Assembly: GCA_021604885.1 (NCBI GenBank)
Contig: BQJV01000040.1
Location: forward strand, 1-12,890
DNA from: Acidimicrobiales bacterium
GTDB lineage: Bacteria; Actinomycetota; Acidimicrobiia; Acidimicrobiales; Aldehydirespiratoraceae
Length of the DNA: 12,890 nucleotides
Reading direction: 5' to 3'
Positions 6,529 to 12,694 of the stretch are shown here, piece by piece. Position numbers and translations under genes: made by a program. The notes below the pieces were generated by a model. It did no database searches and was not told the origin of the DNA. It saw only the letters and a list, made by a program, of their open reading frames with translations. Within the stretch, counting starts at the first letter, position 1. Every line of letters begins with the position of its first letter.

Positions 6529-7282
6529 TCGCATCCTCCAGCGTGCGCTTCGAACGAAGTGGCGACTTCGTGGCGTAGACCACGAGGCTCTTGCCGAGGA
6601 CGGGATTGAGCACCTTCTCAGCCGTGCGAGTCAACCACGGCTGCTTGACGATGTCCCATTCCAGGAGCTTGTGGTAGGTCTTCACCGACCAGTTGTCGTC
6701 GACCTCGTTGTTCACGCCGACGGCGCAGCGAATCCACCAGTACGGCGAGTGCAGCGCGTGGGCACGGTGTGAGTCGACCGGATCGAGACCGGCGCCGCGG
6801 AGCTTGTTGCGCACCTCGTCCTCGGTGTAGATCCGCACGTGGCCGCCCTGCGCCTTGGGGGCGTAGTACTCGTCGCTGATCTTCCAGCAGATCTTCTCGG
6901 GGAGCGTGGCGGGCACGGTGACGGCGATGGTGCCGCCCGGCTTCAGGATCCGCATGAACTCGTCGTAGGCCGCGAGGTCGTCCGGTACGTGCTCGAGCAC
7001 CTCGGAGGCGATGATCTTGTCGAACGTGTCGTCGGGGTACGGCAGGCGGGTGCCGTCGCCCTGCACCTGCTGGTGCAGGAGCGTGCCGTCGAACAGACCG
7101 TCGTCGATCAGCATCGGGGCGGTGTTGCGGATCGCTTCCAGCTCCGGGAGCGCCATGTCGCAGCTGACGACATGGGCGCCGCGTGCGAGCGCCTCGTAGG
7201 TGTGGCGGCCGAAGCCGCAGCCGAGATCGAGGAGGAGGTCGCCCGCGTGCAGGTCGAAGCGGTCGTAGTCGACGGTGAGCAT
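6518..7282 (-). CDS. Class I SAM-dependent methyltransferase (Methyltransf_11/25-like)
   Basis: This 254-residue protein has a clear SAM-binding core. LLLDLGCGFGRHT (16-28) is motif I, and VVSCDMALPEL (38-48) carries the acidic residue after beta-2. GDGTRLPYPDDTFDKIIASEVLEHVPD (75-101, in segments) covers the post-I and motif II region, and RILKPGGTIAVTVPA (111-125) is motif III. The C-terminal 100 residues (YWWIRCAVGV and following) are specific to this protein and probably shape the acceptor site. The ATG lies three bases after the glycosyltransferase stop, and GGAGG nine bases upstream is inside that gene. It sits between a GT4 enzyme and a toroid protein, so methylation of a glycan or its lipid carrier is plausible but inferred. 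Confidence 0.88.
   Translation of the reverse strand: MLTVDYDRFDLHAGDLLLDLGCGFGRHTYEALARGAHVVSCDMALPELEAIRNTAPMLIDDGLFDGTLLHQQVQGDGTRLPYPDDTFDKIIASEVLEHVPDDLAAYDEFMRILKPGGTIAVTVPATLPEKICWKISDEYYAPKAQGGHVRIYTEDEVRNKLRGAGLDPVDSHRAHALHSPYWWIRCAVGVNNEVDDNWSVKTYHKLLEWDIVKQPWLTRTAEKVLNPVLGKSLVVYATKSPLRSKRTLEDANAA
6535..6539 (-). promoter_or_regulatory. Ribosome binding site that decides the toroid-gene start
   Basis: On the minus strand GGAGG at 6539-6535 is followed directly by one ATG (6534-6532) and, six bases downstream, by a second in-frame ATG (6528-6526). Normal spacing supports the second. The site lies within the last codons of the methyltransferase gene, so the two are translationally linked. 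Confidence 0.7.
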
Positions 7283-7285
7283 CGG

Positions 7286-8569
7286 TCAGCCCCTCCGGCC
7301 GGCGTGCTCGTCGAGCACGGCGCGGTACTGCTCGACGGTGCGCAGGGCCGTGTGGCGCCACGACCACTGGTCGATGACCCGCTGGCGTCCCTGGGCGCCC
7401 ACCTTGGCCCGCAGATCGGCGTCGTCGAGAGCGGTGCGAATGGCCGACGCGAGCGCTTCGCTGTCGCCCGGCTCGGTCTGGAAACAGGTCTCGTTGTGGG
7501 TGCCGGTGACCTCGGGCAGCGCCCCGCCGGTGGTGGCGACGAGCGGCACGCCACACGACATCGCCTCGATGGCCGGGAGCGAGAAGCCTTCGTAGAGCGA
7601 CGGCACGACCGCGAGCTCGGCTTCGCTGTAGAGCTCCACGATGCGCTGGTCGGGCACGCCGGACACGAACTCGACACAGTCGTCGAGGCCCAGCTGGGTC
7701 ATGACGGTCGACGCGTGGGAGTCCGGGCGGCGCGTGCCGATGATGGTCAGCTCGATGTGGCGCTCCGTGCGGAGCTTGGCCACGGCCTCGAGGAGGAACT
7801 TCAGTCCCTTCATCGCCACGTCCGCCGATGCGGTGGTGACGAGGTGACCCGGTCGGCGCTCGACGCCGGGGACCGGCAGGAACAGGGTGGGATCCACGCC
7901 GACGGGCACGACGTGGATCTTGTCGGCATCGACGCCGTGGTCGGCCGCGATGTCGCCCTTCGAGGACTCGCTCACCGACATGATGCGGGTCATCCGCTGG
8001 GCGACCTGACTCTGCATCTTCGTGAAGGAGTACCAGCGACGCTTGCCGAACCTCTCCCACGGCGTGCGGGCGTGTTCGAGCTCGAGCTTGCGATCCACTG
8101 TGATCGGGTGGTGGATCGTCTCGAGGATGGGCCAACCCTCCTGCTGGAGCTTGAGAATGCCCCAGCCGAGCGTCTGGTTGTCGTGGATGAGGTCGAACTC
8201 GCTGCGCCGGTTGCGCAGGTGGCGCCACGCCCGGAGGCTGAACGCCATCGGCTCGGAGAAGTTGCCGGTGCTGAACGAGGCGTGTTCGGCGAAGTCCGTC
8301 CAGTCCTTCCACTCCCAGATGCGGGGCTTGCGCATCGGGTGGGGGTCGCTCCAGATGTCGAGCGACGGCAGTTCGACCAGCGGCACGCGGTCGTCGAGGA
8401 TCGGGTACGGCGGGCCGCCGAGAACCTCCACGCTGTGGCCGAGATCCACCAGCGCCTTGCTGAGATGGCGGACGTAGACCCCCTGGCCGCCCACGTGGGG
8501 CTTGCCCCGATACGTCAACAGCGCGATGCGGAGATGCTCCGGGTCGAGCTGGGCATCAGGTCCGGACAT
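7286..8569 (-). CDS. Family GT4 glycosyltransferase (GT-B fold)
   Basis: This 427-residue retaining glycosyltransferase would transfer a sugar from a nucleotide-sugar donor on the cytoplasmic face of the membrane. The N-terminal acceptor domain begins LRIALLTYRG with GGQGVYVRHLSKAL (27-40). The C-terminal donor domain has VVPVGVDPTLF (220-230), a conserved Lys254 (AMKGLKFL), and PSLYEGFSLPAIEAMSCGVP (323-342) with the E-x7-E pair Glu327 and Glu335. LVATTGGALPEV follows. The ATG at 8569 is chosen because the conserved fold begins just after it. The longer in-frame reading to 8914 runs antisense into dtd. No strong Shine-Dalgarno sequence is visible, so a leaderless or weak start is possible. 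It heads the operon with the methyltransferase and toroid genes. Donor and acceptor are unknown. Confidence 0.92.
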   Translation of the reverse strand: MSGPDAQLDPEHLRIALLTYRGKPHVGGQGVYVRHLSKALVDLGHSVEVLGGPPYPILDDRVPLVELPSLDIWSDPHPMRKPRIWEWKDWTDFAEHASFSTGNFSEPMAFSLRAWRHLRNRRSEFDLIHDNQTLGWGILKLQQEGWPILETIHHPITVDRKLELEHARTPWERFGKRRWYSFTKMQSQVAQRMTRIMSVSESSKGDIAADHGVDADKIHVVPVGVDPTLFLPVPGVERRPGHLVTTASADVAMKGLKFLLEAVAKLRTERHIELTIIGTRRPDSHASTVMTQLGLDDCVEFVSGVPDQRIVELYSEAELAVVPSLYEGFSLPAIEAMSCGVPLVATTGGALPEVTGTHNETCFQTEPGDSEALASAIRTALDDADLRAKVGAQGRQRVIDQWSWRHTALRTVEQYRAVLDEHAGRRG

Positions 8570-8701
8570 AAGGCACCAAGGTTTCCGCGGGGTAATCGGG
8601 GACGTCAAATGATGCCCGGAACCGCGGGTTTTCCACACTCGCGGTGACGTTCGGCACGTTCGACGTGGTGATCGTCGGGGGACGGCGGGTAGGAAGGTGC
8701 C
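8570..8701. promoter_or_regulatory. Divergent intergenic region between the GT4 gene and dtd
   Basis: These 132 bp must drive both flanking operons. On the minus strand TTGACG (8608-8603) is a good -35 hexamer, but the sequence 17 bases on (GAAACC) is a poor -10. On the plus strand AGGAAGG (8691-8697), four bases before the dtd ATG, is a good ribosome binding site. CACGT-TCG-ACGTG (8655-8667) is a perfect short palindrome that could be an operator or chance. No riboswitch consensus is recognised. Confidence 0.4.
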
Positions 8702-9139
8702 ATGCGAGCGCTGGTGCAACGGGTGAGCCGAGCCTCGGTGACGGTCGACGACGAGCCCGTGGGTTCGATCGGACGCGGCATCGTGGCGCTGGTCGGCGTG
8801 ACCCATGACGACACCCCCGCGCACGCCGAGAAACTCGCCGACAAGATCTGGAATCTGCGCATATTCGACGATGCCGACGGCGTCATGAACCGCTCGGCGG
8901 CCGACGAAGGCCACGCGGTCCTCGTCGTGAGCCAGTTCACCCTCTACGGCGACACCCGGAAGGGTCGCCGACCGGGCTATGCCGACGCCGCCCGGCCCGA
9001 GATCGCCGAACCGATGGTCGACCGCGTCGTGGCATCGCTGCGGGAGGCCGGGGCGACGGTGGAGACCGGTCGGTTCCGTGCCGAGATGGCCGTGGAACTG
9101 GTGAACGACGGTCCGGTCACGCTCTCGATCGAAGTCTGA
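8702..9139 (+). CDS. dtd: D-aminoacyl-tRNA deacylase
   Basis: This 145-residue protein is a full-length DTD. It hydrolyses D-amino acids mischarged on tRNA, and glycine from tRNA-Ala, in the cytoplasm. It shows the family start MRALVQRVSRASVTVD, the SQFTLYGDTRKGRRPGY block (79-95) with the catalytic-site SQFTL motif, and the C-terminal NDGPVT motif (135-140; usually NxGPVT) that with SQFTL forms the cross-subunit active site. The ATG has AGGAAGG four bases upstream. It is transcribed away from the GT4 operon as a single gene. Its last 23 bases overlap the 3' end of the lnt-like gene on the opposite strand, with no room for a separate terminator. Confidence 0.97.
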   Translation: MRALVQRVSRASVTVDDEPVGSIGRGIVALVGVTHDDTPAHAEKLADKIWNLRIFDDADGVMNRSAADEGHAVLVVSQFTLYGDTRKGRRPGYADAARPEIAEPMVDRVVASLREAGATVETGRFRAEMAVELVNDGPVTLSIEV

Positions 9140-10586
9140 TCCGAGCGCGGCCGAGGGCGGCGAGGGCGAGGAGGAGCATCGGCCAGGGACCGACGACGGT
9201 CGCGAGCGTGCGGCCCTCGCGCAGCTCGATGGTGTCGAACAGGACCGCCTGCTCGCTCACCGCGGTGCGCTGGAGCACGTCGCCGTCGGGTGCGACCACC
9301 GCCGAGAAGCCGGTCGGTGCCGCCTGCAGCACCCAACGGTCCGTCTCGATCGCTCGCAGGCGGCTCGATGCGACCTGCTGGGTCTGCACGATGGTCAACC
9401 AGTACGACGACCCGTTCGTGGGGTTGAGCAGCGCGAGCCCGCCGTGGTTCATCGCGTCGCGGGCGCGATAGTCGAAGAACACCTCCCACGAGATCGAGAC
9501 GCCCAATGGACCGAAGCGGCTCTCGAGGACGGCCGGTTCGGTGCCGGAGCGCACATCGCGCCCCGGCACCTCGTCGCTGAAGTTCTCGATGAACGACCGC
9601 AGTGGGACGAACTCGCCGAACGGGACGAGGCGCACCTTGTCGTAGCGATCGCCGATCGTGCCGTCCGGTTCGATGATGATCGAGTAGTTCTCGTTCGCGG
9701 TGCCGTCCGCCGAGCGCTCGAACCAGCCGCTGATGATGGTTGCGTCGTACTCGCTCGCCAGCCGTTGAAGCTCGCCGACGGCCTCGTCGTGCCGGAGCAG
9801 GTCCTCCGCGCAACGCGACGGCGTCAGCGCGGTGGTGGTACTCGGATGCACGACGTCCTCGGGCCACAGGATGAGGTCGACGTCGGCGTCGGCGGCGATC
9901 GTCTCCGTGGCGGCGACATGGCGTTCGAACACCTGTCGGTTCTCGCACACGTCGGCCCGGGTGTTCTGCGGCCCGCCGCCCTGCACGACGGCGACGCCGA
10001 GCTCGTCGACCACGCTCACGCTGATGCCGCCGAGGTGGCCGAGGAGCATGCCGCCGACCACGAGCGCGGCGACGATGCCGAGCGCCCTCGGGTCTCGGGT
10101 GGCCCGCAGACCGGCGACGGCGATGAGGATCGTCAACGCGACGAGGAACAGCGAGCCGAGGAACTGGGCGCTGATAGCCCACGGGGTGCCGACGGTGGCC
10201 ATCGCGATCGTCGCGATCGGCACGCCGCCGAACGGGACGTGCCATCGGATCAGCTCCATCACCACCACGGCGCCGGCGAACGCCGCCGGTCGGCCCGCGC
10301 CCGTCGCGGGGGTGAGCGCGCCGGCGAGCCCGGCGAGCAGGGAGAACACGATGACGGCCACGGGCCACCCCGCGGCCGTGAGATCGAACATCCACAGCGT
10401 GCCCGGCGTGAACCACAGGAGACCGACGACGAGCGATCGCCGGACCCGACGGCGTCTGCTCACGTCCTCGAGCAGCCGGAACCAGAGCGCGAGCCCCACG
10501 AGGGTGAGGGGCCACCACCCCCACGGCGGAAGCCCTGCCGCGATGAGCAGGCCGGCGGCGACAGCGGTGAGACGGGGGCGGATCAC
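9117..10586 (-). CDS. lnt: Apolipoprotein N-acyltransferase family protein with Ser in place of the catalytic Cys
   Basis: This 489-residue protein has about seven N-terminal hydrophobic helices (residues 1-186), an exported carbon-nitrogen-hydrolase domain (about 195-455) and a last membrane helix (about 468-482), the Lnt layout. Lnt adds a third acyl chain to the lipidated Cys of lipoproteins. Glu243 (LILWPEDV), Lys317 (YDKVRLVPFGEF), Glu325 and Glu368 match essential E. coli residues. The position of the nucleophile Cys387 is Ser366, in GVSISWEVFF, encoded by TCG at 9491-9489. Later NPTNGSSYW fits the family's N-x-TND region. The GTG start overlaps the cyclase stop as GTGA. The window encodes three lipoproteins as possible substrates. 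It may use Ser, have another activity or be inactive. Confidence 0.88.
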   Translation of the reverse strand: MIRPRLTAVAAGLLIAAGLPPWGWWPLTLVGLALWFRLLEDVSRRRRVRRSLVVGLLWFTPGTLWMFDLTAAGWPVAVIVFSLLAGLAGALTPATGAGRPAAFAGAVVVMELIRWHVPFGGVPIATIAMATVGTPWAISAQFLGSLFLVALTILIAVAGLRATRDPRALGIVAALVVGGMLLGHLGGISVSVVDELGVAVVQGGGPQNTRADVCENRQVFERHVAATETIAADADVDLILWPEDVVHPSTTTALTPSRCAEDLLRHDEAVGELQRLASEYDATIISGWFERSADGTANENYSIIIEPDGTIGDRYDKVRLVPFGEFVPLRSFIENFSDEVPGRDVRSGTEPAVLESRFGPLGVSISWEVFFDYRARDAMNHGGLALLNPTNGSSYWLTIVQTQQVASSRLRAIETDRWVLQAAPTGFSAVVAPDGDVLQRTAVSEQAVLFDTIELREGRTLATVVGPWPMLLLALAALGRARIRLRSRA

Positions 10587-11272
10587 TCGCCAGACGGTAG
10601 GTCGAGCCGAAGGCGATGCACACCGCCGACCGAGCCGACGCCCTTGATCCGGACGCTGATCTCGCCATCCGATTGGACCCAGGCCGGCAGATTGCGGGCG
10701 GCGGTGACCGCGAGGACCTCGCCCGGCGCAGCAGCGTTGCACAGCTTCGCGGCCATGTTCACCGGCTCGCCGATGTAGTCGTCACCCTCGAAGAGAAGGG
10801 CGATACCGGTCGCGAGCCCGACCCGCACCCGGATGGCGCTGTCGGAGAAGTGGTGCACCAGATGCATGCCGAGCGCGATCGTCGGCGTGGGGTCGGTGCC
10901 GACCAGCATCACGCCGTCGCCGAGCCATTTGGCGACACGGACACCGCGCTTGGCGGCGACGTTGCGGGTGATCCGGCGGAACTCGCCGAGCTGACGGACG
11001 GACGCATGCGGACCCTGCTCGCGGGTGAACGCGGTGAAACCGCTGAGATCCGCGAAACAGAACGTGCGGGTGACGTTGAGATGGGTGTCGCCCTCCTCGA
11101 GCTCGTCAGGCCGGGCGACCTGGTCGTGCTCCGCCGCGTCCGCCCACTCGCGGGCAGGGCCGGTGTCGGCCGCGAGGAGCGGGACCAGCAGCTCGCCGGT
11201 CGGATCGGTCGTGATCGTGACCGCGCCGTCGGACGCGGTTCGCTGCTGGTCGGAGGAGTCTGACGCCGTCAC
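10583..11272 (-). CDS. Class III adenylyl cyclase, soluble single-domain
   Basis: This 229-residue protein (from GTG 11272) has a 65-residue N-terminus without helix or signal, then one class III cyclase domain that should make cAMP from ATP as a homodimer. It has the first metal Asp75 (CFADLSGFT), Lys115 and the second metal Asp119 (VAKWLGDGVML), which suggests ATP rather than GTP. It also has DYIGEPVNMAAKL (165-177). Asn172 is the transition-state Asn. The partner Arg four residues later is Lys176, which is unusual. GTG 11272 is chosen because GGGAG lies nine bases upstream. GTG 11311 would give 242 residues and overlap the rpf-like gene by 17 bp. It sits between an Rpf-like lipoprotein and an Lnt homologue in one operon. 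Confidence 0.88.
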   Translation of the reverse strand: MTASDSSDQQRTASDGAVTITTDPTGELLVPLLAADTGPAREWADAAEHDQVARPDELEEGDTHLNVTRTFCFADLSGFTAFTREQGPHASVRQLGEFRRITRNVAAKRGVRVAKWLGDGVMLVGTDPTPTIALGMHLVHHFSDSAIRVRVGLATGIALLFEGDDYIGEPVNMAAKLCNAAAPGEVLAVTAARNLPAWVQSDGEISVRIKGVGSVGGVHRLRLDLPSGE

Positions 11273-11300
11273 GGTCTCAGACTCCCACACGGCGTCAGAC
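11255..11300 (-). promoter_or_regulatory. Two mutually exclusive hairpins at the rpf-like/cyclase junction
   Basis: Structure A pairs 11289-11300 with 11258-11269 (perfect 12 bp, GTCTGACGCCGT with ACGGCGTCAGAC). Its 19-nt loop holds the GGGAG ribosome binding site (11286-11282) and the likely cyclase GTG (11272-11270). Structure B pairs 11277-11285 with 11255-11263 (perfect 9 bp, GGAGTCTGA with TCAGACTCC) and buries the binding site. They share 11258-11263, so they cannot form together. The rpf-like TGA (11297-11295) is in the 5' arm of A. This could be a translational coupling switch, or simply a terminator. Confidence 0.55.
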
Positions 11301-11669
11301 CTTGTGGCCACAGATCGGCCAGGGCTGCTTGCCCCGCTCGGACCACAGCGCCCGGGTCATGGCGTCCTGCCACCACGGCGCAACGGTGATCGGGTCCTCG
11401 CCCTCGAGCCACGGGAAGTGGCGTTCGGCGACGCCGTCCCAGGTGGTCTGGTCGAACTGGTAGGCACCGCGGTAGGTGCCGCTCGACGAGATGGCCTCGT
11501 AGTTGTCGGTCGACTCGCACATGCGGAGTCGGTGGAGCTCTTCGTTCGACAGGACGTCGCGAACCTCTTCGGTCGACGAGAGGTAGAGCGCCAGTTCTTG
11601 GGGGGAGCAGGCGGTGGTGAAGAGCAGGGCGGTCAGGGCGAACGCGAGCACGCGGATTCGTCGACGCAT
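11295..11669 (-). CDS. Rpf-like (resuscitation-promoting-factor type) transglycosylase lipoprotein
   Basis: This 124-residue protein has a signal peptide ending LFTTAC (lipidated Cys21; Thr at -3 is a little unusual). A short spacer leads into one Rpf/transglycosylase-like domain: LRMCESTDNYEAI (48-60) with candidate catalytic Glu52, TYRGAYQFDQTTWDGVA (65-81), and a C-terminal WSERGKQPWPIC (109-120). Cys51 and Cys120 can form the typical disulfide. Rpf-type enzymes cut peptidoglycan and promote growth or exit from dormancy. A lipid-anchored, minimal Rpf is less common than secreted or LysM-linked forms. AGGAGG (11686-11681) is 11 bases before the ATG. It is the first gene of an operon with the cyclase and lnt-like gene, behind a structured leader and a CRP-type palindrome. 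Confidence 0.87.
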   Translation of the reverse strand: MRRRIRVLAFALTALLFTTACSPQELALYLSSTEEVRDVLSNEELHRLRMCESTDNYEAISSSGTYRGAYQFDQTTWDGVAERHFPWLEGEDPITVAPWWQDAMTRALWSERGKQPWPICGHKV

Positions 11670-11789
11670 GGGGGGTGCTGCCTCCTCGGGCGATGGCCCG
11701 TGTCATGGCGTATCTCGGGTGGTCGGTCACACGACTCGTTGGTCGTGGGCAGGGTGCACGGCGACCACCGACGCCTCAGCGGCGATCAA
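11670..11789 (-). promoter_or_regulatory. Structured 5' leader of the rpf-like operon
   Basis: Three perfect inverted repeats lie in this leader. An outer 8-bp stem pairs 11762-11769 with 11718-11725 (GGTGGTCG with CGACCACC). Nested inside is a 6-bp stem (11742-11747 with 11730-11735, CACGAC with GTCGTG). A 5-bp hairpin (CGGGC-CATC-GCCCG, 11700-11687) abuts the AGGAGG ribosome binding site. Actinobacterial rpf genes are often controlled by c-di-AMP (ydaO) riboswitches, but I do not see that consensus, and the leader is short for it. Confidence 0.5.
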
Positions 11790-11818
11790 GGTAGAGGGTT
11801 CTCGTCACACAATTGCAA
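11790..11818 (-). promoter_or_regulatory. Putative sigma-70-type promoter of the rpf-like operon
   Basis: On the minus strand TTGCAA (11818-11813) and TCTACC (11795-11790) are spaced by 17 bases. TACCTT (11793-11788) is an alternative -10 with a 19-base spacer. The region is clearly more AT-rich than its surroundings. A start near 11783 would give a leader of roughly 113 nt. The -10 match is weak. Confidence 0.45.
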
Positions 11819-11820
11819 CA

Positions 11821-11838
11821 TTGTGAACGAAGTCACAA
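11821..11838. promoter_or_regulatory. CRP/FNR-type palindrome TTGTGA-N6-TCACAA
   Basis: TTGTGA (11821-11826), six bases, TCACAA (11833-11838) is a perfect palindrome containing the CRP consensus TGTGA-N6-TCACA. It ends two bases before the proposed -35 of the rpf-like operon, which encodes an adenylyl cyclase. An overlapping palindrome, CACAAT-N6-ATTGTG (11808-11825), covers the -35. It lies 10 bp past the TetR gene stop. rpfA of M. tuberculosis is a known CRP target. Confidence 0.6.
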
Positions 11839-11848
11839 GGGGTTGAAA

Positions 11849-12637
11849 TCAGCCGTTTCGGGTGTCGAAGTAGGCGTTCACGACCGCCCACATGGCGAAG
11901 CCGTGGAGATTCCAATCCTCGAGCTCGCCGTTCGGACCCGTGTGCAGGCGAAGAAGAGGCTCCTCCTCCTCGGTCAACGTCTTGCGGAGTTCGAGTCCCT
12001 CGGCGATCGCGATCGACACACGAGCGAGGATTGCCTCGACGTCCGCGTCGGCGGGGAAGGCGGCGCCGGCCTCGTGACCGAGGGCCAGACCGGCCGTCAT
12101 GTTCTCGCGCAGGAGGCTTTCCAGGTGCGCGTAGGACGTCCGTGCGCCTTCCACCGCAGCGTCACGTACGACGGTGTCGCGCGGCTGGGTGCTCATCGTG
12201 ACGACCGTCTTGAGGTACCGGCTCCAGTCGTCGGCGTGCTCGCCGGACCCGGCATCGGTCTGGGAGAACCGGCGCCAGACCTCCTGGACGGCGTGGGATC
12301 GATCCGCGGGCGCCGCGGTCTCGACCGCCTCCATCGCCTCCAGCACCCACGCGCTCGGTAGGCGAGCGCTCGTCGACGAGTCCCACAGGCCGGCTCGCTC
12401 GATCACCGAGAGTTGGTACTCCTGCAGGCTGTCCCAGATGCGCTCGTGCACCGAGCCGTAGGTGATCCGCACGCCCTTGGTTCGTTCGAGGTGTTCGAAC
12501 ACCCTGGCGTAGCTGACCGACGAGATCTGCATCTCGATGCCGTGCTCCGCCAGCACCTCGACCCCGGCCTGGAGCATGAGCTCCTTGAGTTCGGCACGCG
12601 CTCGCCGCTTCCTCGGCAGTGGTCCTTCGTCGGTCAT
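11849..12637 (-). CDS. TetR/AcrR-like transcriptional regulator
   Basis: This 262-residue protein begins with a basic stretch (PRKRRARAELKEL, 8-20). A TetR-like helix-turn-helix region follows (about 16-75), including LMLQAGVEVLAEHGIEMQIS and VRITYGSVHERIW, which resembles the recognition helix. The long C-terminal part (about 90-262) is helical and has no family signature I recognise, so the ligand is unknown. It is longer than the typical 190-220-residue TetR. The ATG at 12637 is chosen because GGTGAG lies just upstream; an in-frame ATG at 12685 would add 16 poorly conserved-looking residues. It lies 57 bp after hemY and 179 bp before the rpf-like gene, on the same strand. Whether it controls either is unknown. 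Confidence 0.72.
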   Translation of the reverse strand: MTDEGPLPRKRRARAELKELMLQAGVEVLAEHGIEMQISSVSYARVFEHLERTKGVRITYGSVHERIWDSLQEYQLSVIERAGLWDSSTSARLPSAWVLEAMEAVETAAPADRSHAVQEVWRRFSQTDAGSGEHADDWSRYLKTVVTMSTQPRDTVVRDAAVEGARTSYAHLESLLRENMTAGLALGHEAGAAFPADADVEAILARVSIAIAEGLELRKTLTEEEEPLLRLHTGPNGELEDWNLHGFAMWAVVNAYFDTRNG

Positions 12638-12694
12638 CGGCTCACCGTAGGTCAGCGGAGGAAGTCTTGCGAGGGGAACTCGCATACTGCGAAC

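Noticed and set aside
5365..6609. A 414-codon open frame on the plus strand starting inside the perfect hairpin
   Set aside because: It is antisense to the toroid gene and has no recognisable domain.
6839..8647. A 602-codon open frame on the plus strand
   Set aside because: It is antisense to the GT4 and methyltransferase genes, which have clear motifs. The product is Arg/Val/Asp-rich with no domain, typical of high-GC shadow frames.
8570..8914. In-frame N-terminal extension of the GT4 gene
   Set aside because: It runs antisense into dtd. The GT4 fold begins right after the ATG at 8569.
10587..10742. In-frame N-terminal extension of the lnt-like gene
   Set aside because: It overlaps the cyclase coding region and is Arg-rich. 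The GTGA overlap start at 10586 leads directly into the first membrane helix.
9444..10778. A 444-codon open frame on the plus strand
   Set aside because: It is antisense to the lnt-like and cyclase genes. The sequence is charged and low-complexity without motifs.
11670..11848. c-di-AMP (ydaO) riboswitch upstream of the rpf-like gene
   Set aside because: Expected from other actinobacteria, but the leader is short and I could not find the conserved ydaO segments by eye. A covariance model search would settle it.
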